From: Lepidodermella squamata
Lineage: Eukaryota > Gastrotricha
NCBI GenBank assembly: GCA_047495785.1
Contig: JBLDXI010000099.1
Span: 1 to 64,000 of the forward strand
Direction: 5' to 3'
Length of the DNA stretch: 64,000 nucleotides
The translations under genes and the position numbers were made by a program. Shown one piece after another: positions 57,767 to 64,000 of the stretch. The notes under the pieces are model-generated. The model was not told the origin of the DNA, made no database searches, and saw only the letters and a list, made by a program, of their open reading frames with translations. Position 1 is the stretch's first letter; each line of letters opens with the position of its first letter.

Positions 57767-58370
57767 ACGCCAGTTCCTTTACACGTGTTTTACACATACG
57801 CCGTAGATTACCACGAACGAAGTGAGATTTCATCCCAACAGGGGGGCCCGAGAACGCGTTGGTTAACAGGACATTCTCCGATGAAGCCGCCCGATTTATG
57901 GTAGTATCCTGGACCCCTCAGGACCTCCCAGAAACTTTTTCAGCTCTAACGGACCTTCCGTTGATTTTCTAGAAATTAGGACGGTTTTTTCCTATTTTAC
58001 CGTATTTTTTGGTCACGTGACCCGGAATGGGTAGTATATGAGGGGACAGTAGGAGGATATGATAAGGACACCAAAAAACTAACCACGCTAACCAGAGTAT
58101 CCAAGCCAGCTGACAGGCTGGCCCCTCGCCCCTGGGGGAGAGGGGCCTACAATAAATCAACAATGCTAGCTGGCGACCAAAGAGCAAACGACGAAAAGGC
58201 AATATACGTAAAAGTCAAGGTCAATTGAACAATTCTGCGGCGAATAAATTGTGCATTTTCCATATACAACAATAGGTTTACATGTAATCGACAACGGAGA
58301 ATCCGAATATGACGTTCATTTTGTTATGAAGCAATTATAACCCAATGATAGCCCCTCCAACTAATTTTTC
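57734..58370. repeat. Diverged partial third unit
   Basis: Begins with the alternative head ATGGGGGCGCGACTCTGGG and follows the first ~600 bp of the unit with many substitutions. Shared parts include the ACACATACGCCGTAGATTAC block, the GC-rich foldback at 58112-58147 and the GGAGAATCCGAATATGAC motif at 58290. Similarity then ends. Confidence 0.85.
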
Positions 58371-59382
58371 TGTTCACTGCTATGGAGTTGGCATGGTTAT
58401 ATTTTTTATTAAATAACATAATGCAGTTCAAGTTTCAGGGCTCGAAGTTTTAAAGCACATTTTCAAGTGAGCGGTTCAATAACGCACTGTCTTATTTCCA
58501 TATTCATATGCATGCGCAGAAACAAAAAAAAATAATAATAACAATAAAAAATTAAAAGAAAATGTGTCGCGGCCGGGACTCGAACCCTCCATTAACTGCA
58601 TTTCACAACGTTACACTGAAACCACTCGGCCACAACACATCTGACATATCCATCGCAAATTAAATTTCAATTAAATATTCAACGAAATTATCAAAACAGT
58701 TTCCAGCGCCTTCCGGGAATCGGACGCGTCTCTATATAATTTATTCACTATATAATTCGCTACGCAGTGGTTCGGAAGGCAGTGGTTCGATTGCTGCTCA
58801 CATCACATTTTTCCTTCTCATTTTTTCTTCTTAAAATCAGATTTATTTCTGTTTAATTTTTTTGCAGAGTGAGCAATAAAAAATAAACGTTTACCATTCA
58901 CGTGAATCTTCATGAGTACAAAGTGCATGCCTGTCATATGGCCGACACGCGATTCAGCATCAGCTGTTTCACGGCGCAGCGGCGGCAACAGCAAGCAGAC
59001 GGTTCGATCCGGTATTCAACCATCATTCACAACGATTTATTTCTCTTCAAAACAACCTCTATTTCCCTAATCATTAGAATTACTTATGCTGCCAGCTCCT
59101 ATCAATCTATCTTCCGCTCGAATCGATAACATTGTGACAATGTTGCTCTCTCAGGTTTGCTAGTATATTATTCCCAGTTCATATCACCATTCCCACTATA
59201 ATTACAGCTACTGGATGAAATGGCGATTTCAACACTGTTGTCCACTTTGGTTTTCCATGGTCACTACTCCCTACCAGAAAGCGGTGAGTACATTATTTTC
59301 CTCATTCATTTTTTTTACTATTGTAAAATTTATTGATTTTTTCATTCATTAACACGTTTTTTTTGCTCCCCAATATTTTCTT
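58371..59382. other. Spacer between repeat blocks
   Basis: AT-rich, with one tRNA-like pseudogene at 58563-58640. Otherwise I see no coding or RNA feature. Confidence 0.5.
58563..58640 (-). pseudogene. tRNA-like sequence (Ser/Leu-type)
   Basis: The minus strand reads TGTTGTGGCCGAGTGG, then an imperfect anticodon region, then GGAGGGTTCGAGTCC and CGCGACA. The acceptor ends pair (TGTTGTG/CGCGACA, with G-T pairs), and both A-box and B-box-like parts are present. No normal anticodon stem can be drawn, so I treat it as a tRNA pseudogene or SINE head. Confidence 0.5.
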
Positions 59383-61315
59383 TCGTCGTTATGCTCCCGT
59401 ATTCGACGTTTTCGCCATCAGCAACGTCGATTCCACTAATTCATGTCATTTAATTTTACCCTGATTTACTTTTTTCAAGAATTTTTTCAAACTTTGAAAT
59501 TCCAAACCAAGGTCGTAGGTTGGTGCCCGACCTCTCATTTTTTCGCCCTCAAATATTTTCTTTCATCGATATGCTCCCGTTCTCGACGTTTTCGCCATCA
59601 GCAACGTCGATTCCACTAATTCATGTCAATTAATTTTACCCTGATTTACTTTTTTCAAGAATTTTTTCAAACTTTGAAATTCCAAACCAAGGTCGTAGGT
59701 TGGTGCCCGACCTCTCATTTTTTCGCCCTCAAATATTTTCTTTCATCGATATGCTCCCGTTCTCGACGTTTTCGCCATCAGCAACGTCGATTCCACTAAT
59801 TCATGTCAATTAATTTTACCCTGATTTACTTTTTTCAAGAATTTTTTCAAACTTTGAAATTCCAAACCAAGGTCGTAGGTTGGTGCCCGACCTCTCATTT
59901 TTTCGCCCTCAAATATTTTCTTTCATCGATATGCTCCCGTTCTCGACGTTTTCGCCATCAGCAACGTCGATTCCACTAATTCATGTCAATTAATTTTACC
60001 CTGATTTACTTTTTTCAAGAATTTTTTCAAACTTTGAAATTCCAAACCAAGGTCGTAGGTTGGTGCCCGACCTCTCATTTTTTCGCCCTCAAATATTTTC
60101 TTTCATCGATATGCTCCCGTTCTCGACGTTTTCGCCATCAGCAACGTCGATTCCACTAATTCATGTCAATTAATTTTACCCTGATTTACTTTTTTCAAGA
60201 ATTTTTTCTAACTTTGAAATTCCAAACCAAGGTCGTAGGTTGGTGCCCGACCTCTCATTTTTTCGCCCTCAAATATTTTCTTTCATCGATATGCTCCCGT
60301 TCTCGACGTTTTCGCCATCAGCAACGTCGATTCCACTAATTCATGTCAATTAATTTTACCCTGATTTACTTTTTTCAAGAATTTTTTCAAACTTTGAAAT
60401 TCCAAACCAAGGTCGTAGGTTGGTGCCCGACCTCTCATTTTTTCGCCCTCAAATATTTTCTTTCATCGATATGCTCCCGTTCTCGACGTTTTCGCCATCA
60501 GCAACGTCGATTCCACTAATTCATGTCAATTAATTTTACCCTGATTAACTTTTTTCAAGAATTTTTTCAAACTTTGAAATCCCAAACCAAGGTCGTAGGT
60601 TGGTGCCCGACCTCTCATTTTTTCGCCCTCAAATATTTTCTTTCATCGATATGCTCCCGTTCTCGACGTTTTCGCCATCAGCAACGTCGATTCCACTAAT
60701 TCATGTCAATTAATTTTACCCTGATTTACTTTTTTCAAGAATTTTTTCAAACTTTGAAATTCCAAACCAAGGTCGTAGGTTGGTGCCCGACCTCTCATTT
60801 TTTCGCCCTCAAATATTTTCTTTCATCGATATGCTCCCGTTCTCGACGTTTTCGCCATCAGCAACGTCGATTCCACTAATTCATGTAAATTAATTCTACC
60901 CTGATTTACTTTTTTCAAGAATTTTTTCAAACTTTGAAATCCCAAACCAAGGTCGTAGGTTGGTGCCCGACCTCTCATTTTTTCGCCCTCAAATATTTTC
61001 TTTCATCGATATGCTCCCGTTCTCGACGTTTTCGCCATCAGCAACGTCGATTCCACTAATTCATGTCAATTAATTTTACCCTGATTTACTTTTTTCAAGA
61101 ATTTTTTCAAACTTTGAAATCCCAAACCAAGGTCGTAGGTTGGTGCCCGACCTCTCATTTTTTCGCCCTCAAATATTTTCTTTCATCGATATGCTCCCGT
61201 TCTCGAAGTTTTCGCCATCAGCAACGTCGATTCCACTAATTCATGTCAATTAATTTTACCCTGATTTACTTTTTTCAAGAATTTTTTCAAACTTTGAAAT
61301 TCCAAACGAAGGTCA
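59383..61315. repeat. 180-bp satellite array, ~10.7 copies
   Basis: Period is exactly 180 bp: CTCGACGTTTTCGCC recurs at 59582, 59762 and so on to 61022, with slightly altered first and last copies. Copies differ by only a few bases. Each contains GTCGATTCCACTAATTCATG, AACTTTGAAATTCCAAACC and GGTCGTAGGTTGGTGCCCG. The last is a decayed form of the B-box-like core in the 4.8-kb unit. Confidence 0.97.
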
Positions 61316-62014
61316 TTTTTTTGAATTTTAGAATTTCGGAAATTTATATTAGCATTTCATTTTTTTTTATTTTTTCTCTTTTTTACCAGTTTGCGAATCG
61401 AATGACCGATGTTGCACATGCTGTAATCAAATGGCTGAAAACGATTTCAAGACGAAGTGATTTGTGATTTTTCAAACGTGCTACTTCATTTGAACGTTGT
61501 TTACCAGCTTTGCTGTATGATGCTTTTTAAATTATATTGTTCCAAACCCCATTTTCGCTGACCCAGGCAGTAATAGGGTAGAGATGCCGTCTCAATGCCC
61601 GGCTATGCAGTTAAATAGCCAACCGACGTTGGAATAGTCGGTATAAACTTCCACCGTCCCGGCTCAGACGGCGAAAACGACCACGTCTTGGTGAGACGGT
61701 AAAAAAAACTCCGACAAGGCAAGGTCGGTAAAAAACTTCCAAAATGTCCGCAGGGCTGAGCGACCAGCGCCCTCACTGTGATTCGTCACAAATACTAAGC
61801 TGGAAGGGAACCTATGACGATCTGTCAGGCATCTTCGGATCCGAGGTTTCTCCCCGATATTTCAATTATTGATGTGCATTGGTAATTTCAATAAAATATG
61901 TTTTTCATTTCAATATATTTTTTTTAATTGATGTTCTTCATTCCATTCGCATATGGTGTTATTTTTTATTTATCTAGTTTTATGATGACAATTTTGTGAT
62001 TATGAACTGGAATC
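61316..62014. other. Stem-loop-rich spacer
   Basis: Around 61570-61760 are several short foldbacks and a repeated motif ending CGGTA-AAAAACTTCC (61638, 61697, 61727). AATAAA occurs at 61891. It may be the 3' end of a non-autonomous element. No coding frame is supported. Confidence 0.4.
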
Positions 62015-64000
62015 ATGGTGAAACCGCCTAATTGGAAGCCAAAATCGAAGGGATCGCGTAAGTGTTCCTTTTGCAAACGGAAAGGTGTTCGAATCTCAAC
62101 CCACTGCGGACTACTCAATTGCTCTAAAGCTAAAGGGCAACACCATCCCAAGCCGTGCATTAAGGTTCAACCTCCACAGTCCGCTTCTCAGTCCAATTGT
62201 ATGTTTTCCTAATCAATCAGTTATATATGTTTCATCTGTTTTTACACAGCCACGTCGTGTTCGCATGTTGGCGAATCTTTATCGGTAGCTCCATCCTCAC
62301 TCACTGTTCAGAATACGTCTCAGCAGTCGTTGATATCTCAAGGCTTGTTCTTGTTATTCATCCTCAAATTGTATAAATTTGCGATAAAATTTCCCCATAG
62401 GTAGCGGCGCTGTTCTGACTGCTTCGGAGCAATTGTTGGATTCTCAAGGTCAGTAATTTTTATTTCTCAACTATAACTTGACATGTGGCTGTGCCGTTCC
62501 AGCTGTTCCGGCTACCCGGGAAGATCCGCTGCCACCTCCGGGTTAGTTGTTAGATTGAGATTTATTTCATGTCTTGAGCGAATACCACTAAGCTCTTTTA
62601 AGAATTATAAGAATTGAAGAGGTGTTAACATATGATTGTTATGTCATTTAGTCTTGTCAAATAATATTTTCAGGCGCTTCTTTGAACGAACGGCAGGAAT
62701 CTAGCGCGCCTGCAACACGTCAGCCAGTAACTCAGCCATCTTGTCCAGTATGCGGCGCAAAAGGCAGGAAGTATCTGACCCACTGCGACAATGAGGAATG
62801 CCGGATTAGTGGCCGCGGGCATCACGCTAATCCCTGTTTCCAGTTGGAACGACCCGGGCTACAGGCCGGTGTAAATCTTGAGCAGCAACGTAAGTATTAT
62901 CCACCGGGTAACAACCTTTCATAAATAATGATTCATTTAGCTGTGGCGTCCTCTGGAGCTGTTGCTGCTACGTCACAACGGTCGCTGCCATCTATAGGTT
63001 AGTTATTTAATCAAGAATTGTGCTGCCTGGTGTTAACTAAAACTGCTGTTTGTTGCAGCTAGTGGTGGTTCTTCTAATGCACCTATTCTATGTGACAACT
63101 GCAGAAGACGATCGGTGCCCTTTTTCGACATCGACATTGCTGTCGTGGAAGAGCCGGTATCTGGACGCAGCTATGGTGCTCTAGGACTAAGGAAAGTCTA
63201 TGAAAACTGCTCGTTATGCCGTTGTTGCCGTCACTATTTGCGCAACGGCGATGCTCGTTTTCCCGCCGGATGGCCAGCCCTTGTTTATAGCCTTTTCTTC
63301 AAAGCAGCGAATAGGCACCTAGCAGAGGCCCTCTCTAACTACATATCGCCGCTCATGAAAATGATGTGGAGCGAGGTCGACGGCTCAAATGTTATGCGGG
63401 ACTCGCAGCCGTGTTTCGTTGACAAGACACGTGATCTGGCTGATTTCATGGCCAATATCTACAAAGACGCAGGTATTCTATCAACCTACTAAATGAGTAT
63501 ACGAATGCAGTTTTTTTTTTAATTGCAGGAGGATTCAGTTACGCGCTAAACATGTACCCAGTGCCCGACGTGATATGTCCGCAAGGTTGCCTCGCTTTCA
63601 TGGAGAAGTGCCAGCTAATCCCGTACCATCATTTGATCCAACATGTCACTGGCAGCAATTTCTTCGATTCCGACTTGCGCTGGTTCGAGTCAAGGAGACC
63701 CGACTGGCCGTGCAACCCAGTGCCTTTCCTCGCTTGGGATTTCGCTGCTGCAATGGTCATGGACGAGACAAAGGGCCTATGCATCCTTGCCTGCATTGAC
63801 CACAGCAAGCCGGACCTGTTTTCCATGTACCTGCATCTCCCTGCGAATCCCGAGTTCGACCGGTTCCACGATCCGCAGCAGACCGAAATCTATGCACCCG
63901 TGCACGTGCAGCCCAATTTCGTCAGAGGCGGGCGAGTCGGTCAGTCGAACGCATCAGTGCCAGTGACAAAAACTCTGGGTGATCAATTAGGTGTCGGCAG
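62015..64000 (+). CDS. Unrecognised Cys/His-module protein, partial at right edge
   Basis: At least eight exons: 62015-62198, ~62250-62341, 62401-62448, 62503-62541, 62674-62889, 62941-62997, 63059-63472 and 63529 to beyond 64000. All proposed introns are phase 1. Exon 1 (CSFCKRKG ... STHCG ... HHPKPC) and exon 5 (CPVCGAKG ... LTHCD ... HHANPC) encode the same module, C-x2-C-x9-HC-x4/5-C-x7-HH-x3-C, probably a zinc-binding fold. Exon 7 has LCDNC and NCSLCRCCRHYLRNG; exon 8 has CPQGCLAFMEKC, then FFDSDLRWFESRRPDWPC, then CILACIDHSKPDLFSMYLHLP. I recognise no family. A transposase or other element-encoded protein is possible given the repeat-rich setting. The 3' end of exon 2 lacks a canonical donor. 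Confidence 0.6.

Noticed and set aside
1-64000. CRISPR arrays, bacterial operons, prophage
   Set aside because: The periodic arrays are satellites without spacers, and genes have spliceosomal introns; the DNA is eukaryotic nuclear.
62015-64000. Call of a known transposase for the Cys/His gene
   Set aside because: The repeat-rich setting and Cys-rich modules are suggestive, but I saw no catalytic motif or terminal repeats, and the gene is incomplete.

Overview
The window is animal nuclear DNA. The genes are split by GT-AG introns, many only 45-120 bp long. They include metazoan-type families: a WAPL cohesin-release factor, a tetraspanin, an alpha-arrestin and COMM-domain proteins. Pol III tRNA genes (one with an intron), non-LTR retrotransposons and large satellites are also present. 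I cannot name the species. Short introns, frequent CAG/ATG microsatellites and heavy tandem repetition suggest a small invertebrate, probably a protostome, but that is inference.

Layout. (1) 1-4252: a 325-bp satellite arranged as 650-bp dimers. (2) 4.9-16 kb, mostly minus strand: a KGD4/MRPS36-like protein, an eight-exon CAT-type SLC7A transporter (6429-13526), a COMM-domain-only protein and an alpha-arrestin. A degraded-looking OB-fold gene lies on the plus strand inside the largest transporter intron. (3) 17.1-18.6 kb, plus: a seven-exon gene resembling PD-(D/E)XK nucleases. (4) 20.7-29.8 kb, minus: an SLC10/P3-like membrane protein, SF3B6, a tetraspanin and a COMMD10-like COMM-only protein. 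(5) 31.3-37.9 kb, plus: WAPL (five exons) and a mitochondrial carrier (four exons). (6) 39.4-43.0 kb: two dead LINE copies nested in opposite orientation, each with its own 13-bp target-site duplication. (7) 44.3-48.2 kb: a compact array of 24 tRNA loci covering 17 amino acids, one a pseudogene and the last cut by the next repeat. (8) 48.2-61.3 kb: two apparently identical 4,803-bp tandem units, a diverged third partial unit, then a 180-bp satellite related to sequences inside the big unit. (9) 62.0-64.0 kb: the 5' part of an unrecognised gene with two homologous Cys/His modules and phase-1 introns, running off the window.

The coding genes are mostly unrelated housekeeping functions: 2-oxoglutarate dehydrogenase assembly, amino-acid transport, COMMD/endosomal trafficking, splicing and cohesin release. 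The striking part is the repeat half. The 325-bp satellite and the 4.8-kb unit both carry a core like the tRNA T-arm or Pol III B box (GGTCGTGGGTTCGA), and the 180-bp array carries a decayed version of it. One copy begins inside a tRNA-Gln gene at the edge of the tRNA array. All exon boundaries were derived by hand from reading frame and splice consensus.
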